This document shows, piece by piece, positions 28,339 to 36,928 of a stretch of DNA of 64,000 bases. A program made the translations under genes and the position numbers. The stretch lies in the NCBI GenBank assembly GCA_016722445.1, contig JADKIZ010000004.1:178278-242277 (forward strand). The letters run 5' to 3'. The stretch comes from Flavobacteriales bacterium. GTDB lineage: Bacteria; Bacteroidota; Bacteroidia; Flavobacteriales_D; Sanyastnellaceae. How positions within the stretch are numbered: the stretch's first letter is position 1; each line of letters opens with the position of its first letter. The notes under the pieces are model-generated. The model saw nothing but the letters and a program-made list of their open reading frames with translations, had not been told where the DNA came from and ran no database searches.

Positions 28339-28779
28339 CTAACCGAATAGATTTTTCACATTATTGAGAAGTCCAGAAGCGCCTCCACCTGTCAATGATC
28401 CAACGATACCATTCAAATCGAAGCTAGAATCATTCGGATCGTTTGTTTTATTGATCAGTTTATTCATCACAACTGGAATGAGCTTTTGGGCAATTCCACC
28501 AGCTTGGGCAGAATCAAGACCGAATTTTTCCATCAATCCACCAGCAACAGATGAGCTGATGTTAGAGATTTCCGGATGTCCGGCATCATTTCCTCCCTGA
28601 TTGAACAATCCTGTTATGGCATCAAGTCCGCCACCTGAAGTAATGCCTTTCAAATGGTCCATTATGCCACCTGCAGCAGATTGGATGGCTTCATCATTTC
28701 TTTCATTGGGAATTGCCGGATTATTGATGATGGCATCACCAGCGTGTTCCTTCACGAGATTAATCAAATTGTCTAACAT
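28339..28779 (-). CDS. DUF937-type small protein
   Basis: The protein has 146 residues with no signal peptide. It is rich in Gly, Ala, Asn and Asp, with helical repeats: MLDNLINLVKEHAGDAIINNPAIPNE, AAGGIMDHLKGI, SSSVAGGLMEKFGLDSAQAGGIAQKLIPVVMNKL, and a Gly-rich ending GSLTGGGASGLLNNVKNLFG. This matches the DUF937 family of small proteins found widely in bacteria, which have no established biochemical role. It stands alone between the two tRNA genes; an upstream near-consensus -7 box (tacccttcg-like) may drive it. Confidence 0.8.
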   Translation of the reverse strand: MLDNLINLVKEHAGDAIINNPAIPNERNDEAIQSAAGGIMDHLKGITSGGGLDAITGLFNQGGNDAGHPEISNISSSVAGGLMEKFGLDSAQAGGIAQKLIPVVMNKLINKTNDPNDSSFDLNGIVGSLTGGGASGLLNNVKNLFG

Positions 28780-28805
28780 GTTCGATTGGTTTGGAGCGAA
28801 GGTAG

Positions 28806-29277
28806 GGCAATTGGGAATTCCAAATCACCCAAAAGTTATTTCAGAATAGTTCCCGACCTGAGTGCGAATACCAATTCAAATAATATTTGTTTCTAACGAA
28901 GAAAACAAGAACATCTGCAATGGACCAAACAAAAAGACGGGCGATTCTCTTGTTTGAATGTACTTATTGACGGACGATCCAGAAATATTCAATTGAAACA
29001 TAAATCTACAGGATGCTCACGTCTTCGGTTTTCAATACTCAAAACATTACTTCCAAAACATAATTGAATGCCAATTGTACGGTTCTTTTTCTGTGTGCCG
29101 CCCCTCCCCACCCACCCAATGATGAAATGTAATTTTTCATGTGTTTAATGTACAACTTGAATTATGTCATACAAGCCCGCCCCCCCCCCGAATTATTATT
29201 CTGAACAAGAATCCTTTGTCTAGTTACCCCTCCTAAATCAAGAAATAAAAAGGCGCTCAAATCAGCCCTTTTCTTTA
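28806..29277. other. Intergenic stretch with C-rich homopolymer runs
   Basis: No convincing gene in either direction. It is AT-rich apart from two pyrimidine-only tracts: a C-rich tract at 29099-29118 (gcccctccccacccaccc) and a run of ten C at 29180-29189. Neither forms a terminator hairpin. It separates the DUF937 gene from the initiator-like tRNA-Met. Confidence 0.6.
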
Positions 29278-29349
<72 letters not shown>

Positions 29350-29393
29350 ATGACCAAATTATCCCAGTTCTAAAATGACGTATCTTTTCCGAA

Positions 29394-29421
29394 TTGGGGG
29401 TGCAAATATAGAATACTTTTG
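29394..29421 (+). promoter_or_regulatory. Promoter for era-ispE
   Basis: A -33 ttg (29394-29396) and a -7 tacttttg (29414-29421, matching TAnnTTTG) are 17 bases apart. The predicted transcription start near 29427 leaves about 23 bases before the GTG start of era. Confidence 0.65.
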
Positions 29422-29449
29422 TTTCCATCAATTAAAACTTATAAAGATC

Positions 29450-30340
29450 GTGGAAGAAATCAAGCACAGGGCGGGTTTTGTGAATATCATCGGCAATCCA
29501 AACGCTGGTAAATCCACGCTTATGAATGCCCTCTTGGGGGAAAAACTCAGTATTGTAACCCCAAAAGCACAGACAACTCGTCACAGAATCATGGGAATAA
29601 TGAATGGTGACAACTACCAAATAGTTTATAGTGATACTCCGGGTGTGCTCGATCCCAAATACAAGTTGCAGGAAGGAATGATGAAATCCGTAGGCACAGC
29701 ACTTTCCGACGCTGATCTTATCTTACTTGTTATTGATAGTGCCGACAAAAAAGAATTGCATCCTGCAACTCTTGATAAAATCAAAAAAACGAAAATTCCG
29801 GAAATCTTTTGCTGCAATAAATATGATGCGGTTGGAAATGATGGTGTCATTCCTGTTTTCGAGACTTGGACCGCAGAACTTCCTGAAGCTAAAGTTTTCC
29901 CTGTTTCAGCTCTGGAGAAAATTCATACCCGCGAATTACTTGATCAAATTCTAAAAGTACTTCCTATAAGTCCGCCATATTTCCCAAAAGATGAAGTCAG
30001 CGATAGAAGTATGCGCTTTTTCATCTCTGAAATTATTCGCGAAAAAATCTTCATGAATTACGACAAAGAAATTCCCTATGCATGTGAAGTGAACATCGAA
30101 GAATATAAAGAGGAACAGGATATCATTCATATTTCCGCAGTCATACTCATAGAACGTGAATCCCAAAAACGCATTCTGATAGGACATCAGGGCAGTGGAT
30201 TAAAACGCGTCGGCACACAGGCTAGAAAAGACATGGAATCTTTCGTTGGTAAAAAAGTGATGCTGAAGACTCATGTGAAAGTGGATGAAAATTGGAGAAA
30301 CGATTCGCGCAAATTGAAAAACTTCGGATACCTCGAGTGA
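29450..30340 (+). CDS. era: GTPase Era
   Basis: Era is an essential GTPase that binds the 3' end of 16S rRNA and aids 30S assembly. From the GTG at 29450 it has 296 residues, the normal length. G-domain motifs: GNPNAGKS (G1), TTRH (G2 region), DTPG (G3) and NKYD (G4). A C-terminal KH domain follows (EVNIEEYKEEQDIIHISAVILIERESQKRILIGHQG). The ORF can be read back to 29375, but that 25-residue extension has no family match and covers the promoter. It is followed one base later by ispE. Confidence 0.97.
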   Translation: MEEIKHRAGFVNIIGNPNAGKSTLMNALLGEKLSIVTPKAQTTRHRIMGIMNGDNYQIVYSDTPGVLDPKYKLQEGMMKSVGTALSDADLILLVIDSADKKELHPATLDKIKKTKIPEIFCCNKYDAVGNDGVIPVFETWTAELPEAKVFPVSALEKIHTRELLDQILKVLPISPPYFPKDEVSDRSMRFFISEIIREKIFMNYDKEIPYACEVNIEEYKEEQDIIHISAVILIERESQKRILIGHQGSGLKRVGTQARKDMESFVGKKVMLKTHVKVDENWRNDSRKLKNFGYLE

Positions 30341-30341
30341 T

Positions 30342-31160
30342 ATGATTGGATTCGCGAATGCCAAGATCAACTTGGGACTTTTCATCACAGAAAAACGTGA
30401 TGATGGTTTTCACAATTTGGAAACCATATTTTATCCCATCGCATTGCATGATGTCATCGAATTTATTCCAACCAAAAGCCAAAAGTCAGAACTACGTGCA
30501 CAGGGCATTCAAATTCCAGGGCAAAACACAGACAACCTGATTTTGAAATCATATCAACTTCTTTCCAAAGAATTTGACTTGCCACCGCTTCAAATAAATT
30601 TGATCAAAAACATACCCACTGGTGCTGGTTTAGGTGGTGGTTCATCTGATGGAGCGAGAATGCTCCAAATGCTCAACGATTATTTTCAGTTGAACATTCA
30701 TTCGGAAAAATTGATGGAGTACGCATCCACATTGGGAAGCGACTGCGCCTTTTTCATTCTCAATCAACCTTGTTTTGCTTCAGGAAGAGGTGAAATCCTA
30801 CAACCGGTTAGTTTGGATCTTTCAGGTTACTCACTTCATTTGATTCATCCTGGTATTCATATTAGTACGAAAGAAGCGTTTGCGAAAATTAAACCCAAAC
30901 CATCGAATTTCGATCTCAAAAATTTGATGCTACACGACATTTCATCATGGAAAGATATAATCAGGAATGATTTTGAAGAATCTGTGTTTCCTCAATATCC
31001 AGAACTATCGGAAATCAAGCAAACACTTTATCGAGAAGGAGCTGTATTTGCTTCTATGAGTGGCAGTGGATCAGCGATATTTGGAATCTTTCCTCAAGAA
31101 TATCAAAAGAGAACAATAGACTTTCCGTCCTCTTATTTGAGTATCCACATTCAACTCTGA
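30342..31160 (+). CDS. ispE: 4-diphosphocytidyl-2-C-methyl-D-erythritol kinase
   Basis: IspE phosphorylates CDP-ME in the MEP isoprenoid pathway. It is a 272-residue GHMP kinase: ANAKINLGL near the N-terminus (substrate site), the ATP-binding loop IPTGAGLGGGSSDGARML (about residues 87-104), and ASMSGSGSAIFGIF near the C-terminus. Its start is one base beyond the era stop, so the two genes are cotranscribed; this era-ispE order is not functional coupling but is seen in related genomes. It converges on the LptF/G gene with 52 bases between, with no obvious hairpin. Confidence 0.95.
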   Translation: MIGFANAKINLGLFITEKRDDGFHNLETIFYPIALHDVIEFIPTKSQKSELRAQGIQIPGQNTDNLILKSYQLLSKEFDLPPLQINLIKNIPTGAGLGGGSSDGARMLQMLNDYFQLNIHSEKLMEYASTLGSDCAFFILNQPCFASGRGEILQPVSLDLSGYSLHLIHPGIHISTKEAFAKIKPKPSNFDLKNLMLHDISSWKDIIRNDFEESVFPQYPELSEIKQTLYREGAVFASMSGSGSAIFGIFPQEYQKRTIDFPSSYLSIHIQL

Positions 31161-31212
31161 AACTGATAAATCAACGTAGATTGAATATCAAAAAAAAGTG
31201 GCGAAGGTGTTT

Positions 31213-32325
31213 TTACTTCTGTGCTCGTTGATATAACCACAATCCAACAAAAGCGAAAATCACATTAGGGATCCATACGGCAAGAGATGCAGAAAATCCT
31301 AGATTCATCGCACTTACCGTTGTCATTCGCGAGATAAATACGAAAACAAATCCGATGATGACAGCTAGCATCAAATGCAGTCCTGTGCCTCCGCGCTGTT
31401 TGCGTGAAGCAATTGACACACCAATTAATGTGAGCACGAAAATGGAGAATGGCCCTGCAGTTCGGGTATATTTTTCGATTTCGAACTGAGCCACACGACC
31501 AGAACCACCGAGTCTTTGTTCTTCAATAAATGTATTCAGTTCAGACCAAGTCATTGCTCCTGAAATTTCAGCCCTTAATCCAAAATCCTGATCATCCATG
31601 TTCAGCGTTGTATCCATGCGTGATCTTGTTTCCAAAGACTCAGTTCCATCTTCTTTATAATGACGTATTACTGCGCTATTGATGGTCCAGATTTTCTTCT
31701 CTACATCGTAAACTGCATTTGAAGCCATGATCTTTTTTTGCAACTTGCCTTCCTTCCATGTCTCCAGCGAAAAATTATCCCCTGAATTGGTCTCTGGATG
31801 AAATGCAAAAAAATAGGCAATCACTCCAGGTTCAATTTCACGATGCACATTGCGATCGGATACAGTGAGCGGATCTCGCATATACTCCACTTCAAAATTG
31901 TATTTCACACGATTGGCACGAGGCACAACAACATGCGTCAACAATAATAAAACGGCAACGAGAATACCAGCAGCCATAAAGTATGGTCGTACGATCCTGC
32001 GATAACTTACACCGCCACTCAACATGGCGATCATTTCAGACTGTTGTGCCAATTTACTGGTAAACCAAATGATCGTCAGGAAGATGATAAAAGAACTCAG
32101 CAGCGTGCCGAAATAAAAACAAAAATTCAAGTAGTAATCGGTGATGATTTTATACCATGGCGCTCTTGACTTCAACAACTCATCAATGTTTTCACTGATA
32201 TCAAATACTACCGCAATAATCACGAATGCGAGGATCATAAAGAAAAATGTCCCCAAAAACTTTTTGATGATATATAGATCGAGAATCTTAACCACTATAG
32301 TCGCGTACTGAGTTTTTTTCACCAT
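31213..32325 (-). CDS. LptF/LptG-type permease of the lipopolysaccharide export system
   Basis: The protein has 370 residues, with three helices at the N-terminus (IIKKFLGTFFFMILAFVIIAVVF...), a periplasmic jellyroll-like domain (FEVEYMRDPLTVSDRNVHREIEPGVIAYFF) and three C-terminal helices. This is the YjgP/YjgQ (LptF/LptG) topology, which forms the membrane part of the Lpt LPS exporter with LptB. Which of the two subunits it is cannot be settled from sequence alone. The start overlaps the tgt stop by seven bases, so the pair is co-transcribed, as is common in Bacteroidota. A second Lpt permease is expected elsewhere. Confidence 0.92.
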   Translation of the reverse strand: MVKKTQYATIVVKILDLYIIKKFLGTFFFMILAFVIIAVVFDISENIDELLKSRAPWYKIITDYYLNFCFYFGTLLSSFIIFLTIIWFTSKLAQQSEMIAMLSGGVSYRRIVRPYFMAAGILVAVLLLLTHVVVPRANRVKYNFEVEYMRDPLTVSDRNVHREIEPGVIAYFFAFHPETNSGDNFSLETWKEGKLQKKIMASNAVYDVEKKIWTINSAVIRHYKEDGTESLETRSRMDTTLNMDDQDFGLRAEISGAMTWSELNTFIEEQRLGGSGRVAQFEIEKYTRTAGPFSIFVLTLIGVSIASRKQRGGTGLHLMLAVIIGFVFVFISRMTTVSAMNLGFSASLAVWIPNVIFAFVGLWLYQRAQK

Positions 32326-33431
32326 TTCATTTTTCCATGATACAAAATTTCCTTCAAGAATTTTTCGCGGGCTTTTCGCACAAGTCGCAGATAAAAATTG
32401 AGGTTGTGCAAAGTACCTATCTGCAATGCCAGAATTTCTTCAGCAATAAATAAATGTCGCACATATGCCTTTGAATAAAATGAATCCACAAAACTCTCAC
32501 CATCCGGATCAAGCGGAGAGAAGTCCTTTTCCCATTTTTTGTTGCGCATATTCATGACTCCATTCCAGGTAAACAACTGTCCGTTTCTGGCATTGCGTGT
32601 AGGCATCACACAATCGAACATGTCTACGCCCAACGCAATGGACTCCAAAATATTTACAGGAGTTCCAACGCCCATGAGATAACGAGGCTTGTCCTTTGGA
32701 AGAATATCACATACCAATGAAGTCATTTCATACATCAGCTCATGCGATTCGCCGACGCTCAATCCTCCAATGGCATTGCCCTCAGCATTCTTTGAGGCGA
32801 CAAATTCTGCACTTTCCTTGCGTAAATCATGAAATACACTCCCCTGAACAATTGGGAATAATGATTGATGATGACCATACAATGGTTCGGTGTTATTCAA
32901 TTGGGTAAAACATCGGTCTAACCATTGATTGGTGATCTTGAGTGACTTTGCTGCGTAATCCCTTTCACATGGATATGGTGGACATTCGTCAAATGCCATG
33001 ATGATATCAGCACCTATGATACGCTGGATGTCCATAACACTTTCCGGAGTGAATAGATGAGCGCTACCATCAATGTGCGACTTGAACTTCACACCTTCCG
33101 GATTAATTTTTCTATTTGCCGAAAGTGAATAAACCTGATAACCTCCACTATCTGTAAGTATTGGTCTGTCCCAACCATTGAATTGATGCAAACCACCGGC
33201 TTGATGTAGGATATCTGTACCCGGTCTCAGGTACAAATGATACGTATTACCCAGGATGATCTCTGCGTTCACATCTTGTTTCAAATCCTGTTGTGTAATG
33301 GCCTTTACCGTTCCCGCTGTGCCGACAGGCATAAATATCGGAGTATGAATTGCTCCATGGTCTGTAGTAATGATTCCTGCCCGTGCATTGCTTTGAGCAT
33401 CCGAAATCTGTAATTGAAAATTCAATGGCAT
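32319..33431 (-). CDS. tgt: Queuine/preQ1 tRNA-ribosyltransferase
   Basis: Tgt exchanges guanine 34 for preQ1 in tRNAs with GUN anticodons. From the ATG at 33431 it has 370 residues. Family motifs include HGAIHTPIFMPVGTAGTVKAI, EIILGNTYHLYLRPG (substrate pocket), LTDSGGYQVYSLSANR, the nucleophile region MAFDECPPYPC, RYLMGVGTPVNILESIALGVDMFDCVMPTRNARNGQL, and a C-terminal zinc-binding motif region HLFIAEEILALQIGTLHNLNFYL. An 11-residue upstream extension in frame is unlikely to be translated. A -7 box sits only six bases upstream of the start. Confidence 0.96.
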   Translation of the reverse strand: MPLNFQLQISDAQSNARAGIITTDHGAIHTPIFMPVGTAGTVKAITQQDLKQDVNAEIILGNTYHLYLRPGTDILHQAGGLHQFNGWDRPILTDSGGYQVYSLSANRKINPEGVKFKSHIDGSAHLFTPESVMDIQRIIGADIIMAFDECPPYPCERDYAAKSLKITNQWLDRCFTQLNNTEPLYGHHQSLFPIVQGSVFHDLRKESAEFVASKNAEGNAIGGLSVGESHELMYEMTSLVCDILPKDKPRYLMGVGTPVNILESIALGVDMFDCVMPTRNARNGQLFTWNGVMNMRNKKWEKDFSPLDPDGESFVDSFYSKAYVRHLFIAEEILALQIGTLHNLNFYLRLVRKAREKFLKEILYHGKMKW

Positions 33432-33437
33432 ATGCCG

Positions 33438-33445
33438 CAAAGCTA
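33438..33445 (-). promoter_or_regulatory. Bacteroidota -7 box next to the tgt start
   Basis: On the minus strand tagctttg matches TAnnTTTG and lies six bases from the tgt ATG, predicting a transcript with almost no leader. A -33 element is not clear. Confidence 0.45.
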
Positions 33446-33509
33446 TTCCACGGAAGGCATTCATTTACCAGGACAGTAGCACAAGAAGCCATGAAACCTC
33501 TTCATAATT

Positions 33510-33554
33510 AGACAAAATGACTGCATCACCAAGGCCAAACCAGTCATTTTGTCT
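33510..33554. promoter_or_regulatory. Long inverted repeat upstream of hsp20
   Basis: Two perfect 14-base arms (agacaaaatgactg at 33510-33523 and cagtcattttgtct at 33541-33554) are separated by 17 bases. The element lies 91-135 bases before the hsp20 start and on the far side of tgt. The length and position suggest a heat-shock operator; a terminator is unlikely because no T-run follows directly. Confidence 0.6.
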
Positions 33555-33644
33555 TGTTGTTTTGATGGAATAGGAAAATATATCAGAAAAATTTCAATGG
33601 TCTTTGATTTGAAAAGCCAGGATCAAACATTTAAAATAAATACC

Positions 33645-34085
33645 ATGAACATCGCAAAAATTCGAAACTATCAAGTTCCAACATTTCGCAACCCATCTTT
33701 TTTAGATGAGTTTCTGATGAGAGATTTCTTCAATCATAAGCCTATGACTGGTCTCACCATTCCATCGGCGAATATCAAAGAAACCGAAAAGAGTTTTCAG
33801 ATTGAACTCGCTGCACCTGGAATGCAAAAATCTGACTTTGATGTGCACATTGAAGAAAATGTCCTGACCATTTCATCAGAGAAAAAGCGTGACGAACAAA
33901 TCGAAAATGAAAAATTCACGCGCCAAGAGTTCAGTTACAGTTCTTTCAAGAGGTCATTCACCCTACCTGAAACTATTGAGTCTGATCAAGTGAAAGCAAG
34001 TTATGAAAATGGCATACTGAGTATTGATTTACCTAAGAAATTGGTTGCAGAGAAAAACAACAAGAAACTGATCCAGATCGTGTAG
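33645..34085 (+). CDS. Small heat-shock protein (Hsp20 family)
   Basis: The protein has 146 residues from the ATG at 33645. An alpha-crystallin domain spans about residues 45-135, with PSANIKETEKSFQIELAAPGMQKSDFDVHIEENVLTISSEK and the conserved YENGILSIDLPKK ending. This ATP-independent chaperone holds unfolding proteins for DnaK. Upstream in-frame codons back to 33549 would cover the right arm of an inverted repeat and are not conserved. It is monocistronic, with a strong terminator after the stop. Confidence 0.95.
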   Translation: MNIAKIRNYQVPTFRNPSFLDEFLMRDFFNHKPMTGLTIPSANIKETEKSFQIELAAPGMQKSDFDVHIEENVLTISSEKKRDEQIENEKFTRQEFSYSSFKRSFTLPETIESDQVKASYENGILSIDLPKKLVAEKNNKKLIQIV

Positions 34086-34125
34086 TGAAGTAAGTAAAAT
34101 TGGTTTGTTTTGGTTTGGTAAGGGG

Positions 34126-34153
34126 GCCCATGCACGTTGCATGGGCTTCTTTT
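34126..34153 (+). terminator. Terminator after hsp20
   Basis: The stem gcccatgca / tgcatgggc has a three-base loop and is followed by ttcttttttt, 40 bases after the hsp20 stop. Confidence 0.93.
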
Positions 34154-34348
34154 TTACCGTTGAATAACGGTCATTTTATGCGCGTGGTCACCTTTTAAAT
34201 TAAATTCTCGAATATCTATATCATTGATTTCATTGGTCTTTAATTTTTTCTTGCGCATTCTTGGATTATTTTTTTGTATGCATGCAGAATTCTTCAAAGA
34301 ATGATACATCTTCACGTCGCCCATTCACCCTTAAAAACAAATAACATT

Positions 34349-34885
34349 ATGAGCACACAAAGTTCTATCATTTCTGGCATTGCAGGCGCTGTGATCGCCT
34401 CGACCGGTTGGTATTTTACTACCAAAACAGCTTCTGCAGAGAGCAGTCCATCTGCCGAATCCAAAAACAGCGAAATGATTTCTGCTGCTACATTACAAGA
34501 TGAAGAAACTTGCCCTATTCGAAAGGATCACGCAATTACCTGGTCTGTTGCGCAGTCCATGGTTGGGGGATATCAAAACAACCAGAACACCCCACATCTT
34601 AATTCCAACGGCAACGGAACACCGAACGGCTGGTTTCTAGATCGCTGTATTATTGAAGATCTTTTTAGACTTTATCCTGAAAGCGATGGATTGCAACTCT
34701 ACATCGGCTTAAAAAGCCCTAAAAAACAGCCTGCATACAACGACCTCGTTTGGATGGCATCACAACTCGTCAAGGTTGGAAATGATTTTCAAAGACAGAA
34801 TTGTAACAGCGTGGAGAATACAGTGATTGACATGGTAAAATCTTGTCCTTCCATTTGTCCGACAATCAATCCATTGCCTAATTAA
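34349..34885 (+). CDS. Unknown exported protein before a two-component pair
   Basis: The protein has 178 residues from the ATG at 34349. A short N-terminal hydrophobic segment (SSIISGIAGAVIASTGWYFTT) may anchor it or serve as signal peptide. A low-complexity Ser/Ala/Glu linker follows, then a domain with TCPIRKDHAITWSVAQSMVGGYQNNQNTP, GWFLDRCIIEDLF and GLQLYIGLKSPKK, with cysteines at the start and in the tail (NCNSVENTVIDMVKSCPSICPT). No family is recognised with confidence. An upstream in-frame start at 34274 is unlikely. It lies directly before the membrane protein, kinase and regulator, all in one direction. Confidence 0.7.
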   Translation: MSTQSSIISGIAGAVIASTGWYFTTKTASAESSPSAESKNSEMISAATLQDEETCPIRKDHAITWSVAQSMVGGYQNNQNTPHLNSNGNGTPNGWFLDRCIIEDLFRLYPESDGLQLYIGLKSPKKQPAYNDLVWMASQLVKVGNDFQRQNCNSVENTVIDMVKSCPSICPTINPLPN

Positions 34886-34920
34886 TGGCCCCAATATTGA
34901 ACGCAACACTGTGATTTGTA

Positions 34921-35472
34921 GTGTTTTGGACAATTGTGTATATCAACCTCCATGAAAATCAAACCTACTTGTTTCCTTTCCTATCTGAAACCCAATTCCC
35001 AGCACATTTGTTTTGTGTAATAATGACAGCCCTGTGCTTCTTTACGTTTCAGACATTGATGAAAGCAAGTCCTATTTGGAAGTTTATGCAGCTATTCTTC
35101 GTAATAGTGCTTATTGCAATTATCTTGAACTCTATATTCTTTCAAGACATTGATACATTTCCAACAATTGGTGTTAATTTGTTTCAACTGTTCTTCGTAA
35201 TTAATTCAGGCTCATTTTTTTTTCAACTTTTGAACCGGCCAAACAGTATCCCGATATTTCGGGATGCTGTTTTCTGGTACAACACATCTACCTTTATATA
35301 TTATTCAACCAGCTACTTCATTTTCACCATTCCCTATTTTTTGATTTCCCACGAAATAAGTGTAAATACAACCGGTGTAATCAACATTGTTCTTTGTTTG
35401 ATCTACTACCCACTCATTGGTTACGCTCTTTACCTCAACGCGAACAGGGCAAAATATGAAACCTCAAACTGA
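34921..35472 (+). CDS. Polytopic membrane protein upstream of a histidine kinase
   Basis: Up to 183 residues with about five to six membrane helices (LFCVIMTALCFFTFQTL, MQLFFVIVLIAIILNSIFF, LFQLFFVINSGSFFF, STSYFIFTIPYFLI, IINIVLCLIYYPLIGYALYL). Similar small multi-helix proteins precede kinase/regulator pairs in Bacteroidota and could act as the membrane sensor. The start is uncertain: GTG at 34921 is the earliest possible start after an in-frame stop, with ATGs at 35026 and later. Its 3' end overlaps the kinase gene by 17 bases, arguing for translational coupling. The signal is unknown. Confidence 0.65.
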   Translation: MFWTIVYINLHENQTYLFPFLSETQFPAHLFCVIMTALCFFTFQTLMKASPIWKFMQLFFVIVLIAIILNSIFFQDIDTFPTIGVNLFQLFFVINSGSFFFQLLNRPNSIPIFRDAVFWYNTSTFIYYSTSYFIFTIPYFLISHEISVNTTGVINIVLCLIYYPLIGYALYLNANRAKYETSN

Positions 35473-36235
35473 AATATTGACCATTGCCATCTCGGTGATT
35501 GTGCTCATTTTCGTGATGAGTCTCTTTATCGTTTTGTTCGTCGTGAAGTACAAACAACGACAAAAAGAGCACGAGCGGGAAAAGGCATTTCTAGAGTCGC
35601 AGAAAGCTTTAGAAGTTACCAAAGCACAATTGGAAATCAGCGAGGACATCATGAGAAATATTTCATTGGAAATACATGACAATGTTGGGCAGCTGCTTTC
35701 ATTGGCAAAAATTTCCATCCAATCTGTATCCGAAGAAAATTTTAAAGAACAATCCAGTCACACCACAGAAATACTAACGAGAGCCATTGGTGTACTGAGA
35801 CATTTATCCAAATCACTCAATGGTAATTTCATCCGTGAAAATGGATTGATAGATTCATTGGAAAGAGAAGTACAAGCGATCAATGGGACTGGAAAGTTGA
35901 AATGTGAGTTGGTCTGTGATGCACATGAGCAATCCATCTCTGATAACAATGAAGTAATTCTATTCAGGTGTATTCAAGAAGCCATCAACAACTGCATCAA
36001 ACACGCTGAAGCAAGTGTATTGAAAATTGCGATCAGCTCATACCAAGACATGTTACAAGTGTCAGTTAGTGATAATGGAAAAGGTATCCCCGAACATCTT
36101 TTGAAAGGCAGTGCAGATGGACTAGGAATGCGCAGCATGCGAGAAAGAATGCAAATGCTTCACGGAAATTTTATTTTGAATTCAATAACCAATCGAGGAA
36201 CGGAAATTATTTTTCGAGTTCCATTTGTACTATAA
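35456..36235 (+). CDS. HisKA_3-type sensor histidine kinase
   Basis: The protein has 259 residues. One N-terminal membrane helix (ILTIAISVIVLIFVMSLFIVLFVV) is followed by a coiled coil (KYKQRQKEHEREKAFLESQKALE), an HisKA_3 dimerisation domain with His74 in SLEIHDNVGQLLSLAKI, and a HATPase domain (CIQEAINNCIKHAEAS, then SDNGKGIPE and GLGMRSMRERMQML). No periplasmic sensor domain is present, so sensing probably relies on the upstream membrane protein. It is followed 21 bases later by its cognate response regulator. An earlier in-frame start at 35417 lies inside the membrane-protein gene and is less likely. Confidence 0.9.
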   Translation: MKPQTEILTIAISVIVLIFVMSLFIVLFVVKYKQRQKEHEREKAFLESQKALEVTKAQLEISEDIMRNISLEIHDNVGQLLSLAKISIQSVSEENFKEQSSHTTEILTRAIGVLRHLSKSLNGNFIRENGLIDSLEREVQAINGTGKLKCELVCDAHEQSISDNNEVILFRCIQEAINNCIKHAEASVLKIAISSYQDMLQVSVSDNGKGIPEHLLKGSADGLGMRSMRERMQMLHGNFILNSITNRGTEIIFRVPFVL

Positions 36236-36256
36236 CTATTTAGAGCATAAAACGAC

Positions 36257-36913
36257 ATGAAAGCACGAATAAAAATCGCCATTGCAGATGATCATTTGCT
36301 CTTCAGAAAAGGACTGGCACAGTTGCTTGCTGATGATATTTTCAATATTCAAATTCAGGCTGACAACGGTAAAGATCTGATCGCACAATTGCAGCAGCAC
36401 ACAGATATTCAAGTCGTTCTCATGGACATCAATATGCCTGTGATGAATGGCTTCGAAGCGACCGAGTGGATCAAGAAGAATATGCCGAATGTGAAAGTTC
36501 TAGCGCTCACCATGTCTGATGCAGATATGGATGTCATCAGAATGATAAGATCAGGTGCAAAAGGTTATTTGCTAAAAGACAGTGAAATACTGACTCTGAA
36601 AACTGCCATTTGCGAACTTGCTGAAAAAGGGTATTTTCATTCAGAAATGATCACCAGCAAACTGATGAACACGATGAGTGAAGAAACGGAAGAATCAGCA
36701 AACCAACGGATCATAGCCTCACTTGCCCCACATGAATTGGATTATATCCAATATGCATGTAGTGATATGAGTCACAAAGAAATTGGAATCAAAATAGGGA
36801 TGAGTCACCGCACAATCGACGGATATCGTGATAGCGTTTATGCCAAAACAGGATTGCAATCGCGGGTAGGACTCGTTCTATTCGCCATCAAAAATGGGAT
36901 TTTCAAAATCTAA
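36257..36913 (+). CDS. NarL/LuxR-type response regulator
   Basis: The protein has 218 residues. The receiver domain has acidic pair Asp11-Asp12 and phosphoacceptor Asp57 in VVLMDINMPVMNGFEA; the switch region is ALTMSDAD and the Lys is in KGYLLKDSE. The C-terminal HTH is of the LuxR/GerE type (LAPHELDYIQYACSDMSHKEIGIKIGMSHRTIDGYRDSVYAKTGL). It presumably controls genes in response to the adjacent kinase. Targets are unknown; neither the unknown exported protein nor other nearby genes show a recognisable operator. Start at 36257 is the only sensible ATG. Confidence 0.93.
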   Translation: MKARIKIAIADDHLLFRKGLAQLLADDIFNIQIQADNGKDLIAQLQQHTDIQVVLMDINMPVMNGFEATEWIKKNMPNVKVLALTMSDADMDVIRMIRSGAKGYLLKDSEILTLKTAICELAEKGYFHSEMITSKLMNTMSEETEESANQRIIASLAPHELDYIQYACSDMSHKEIGIKIGMSHRTIDGYRDSVYAKTGLQSRVGLVLFAIKNGIFKI

Positions 36914-36928
36914 AGTCTAAACGACAAG

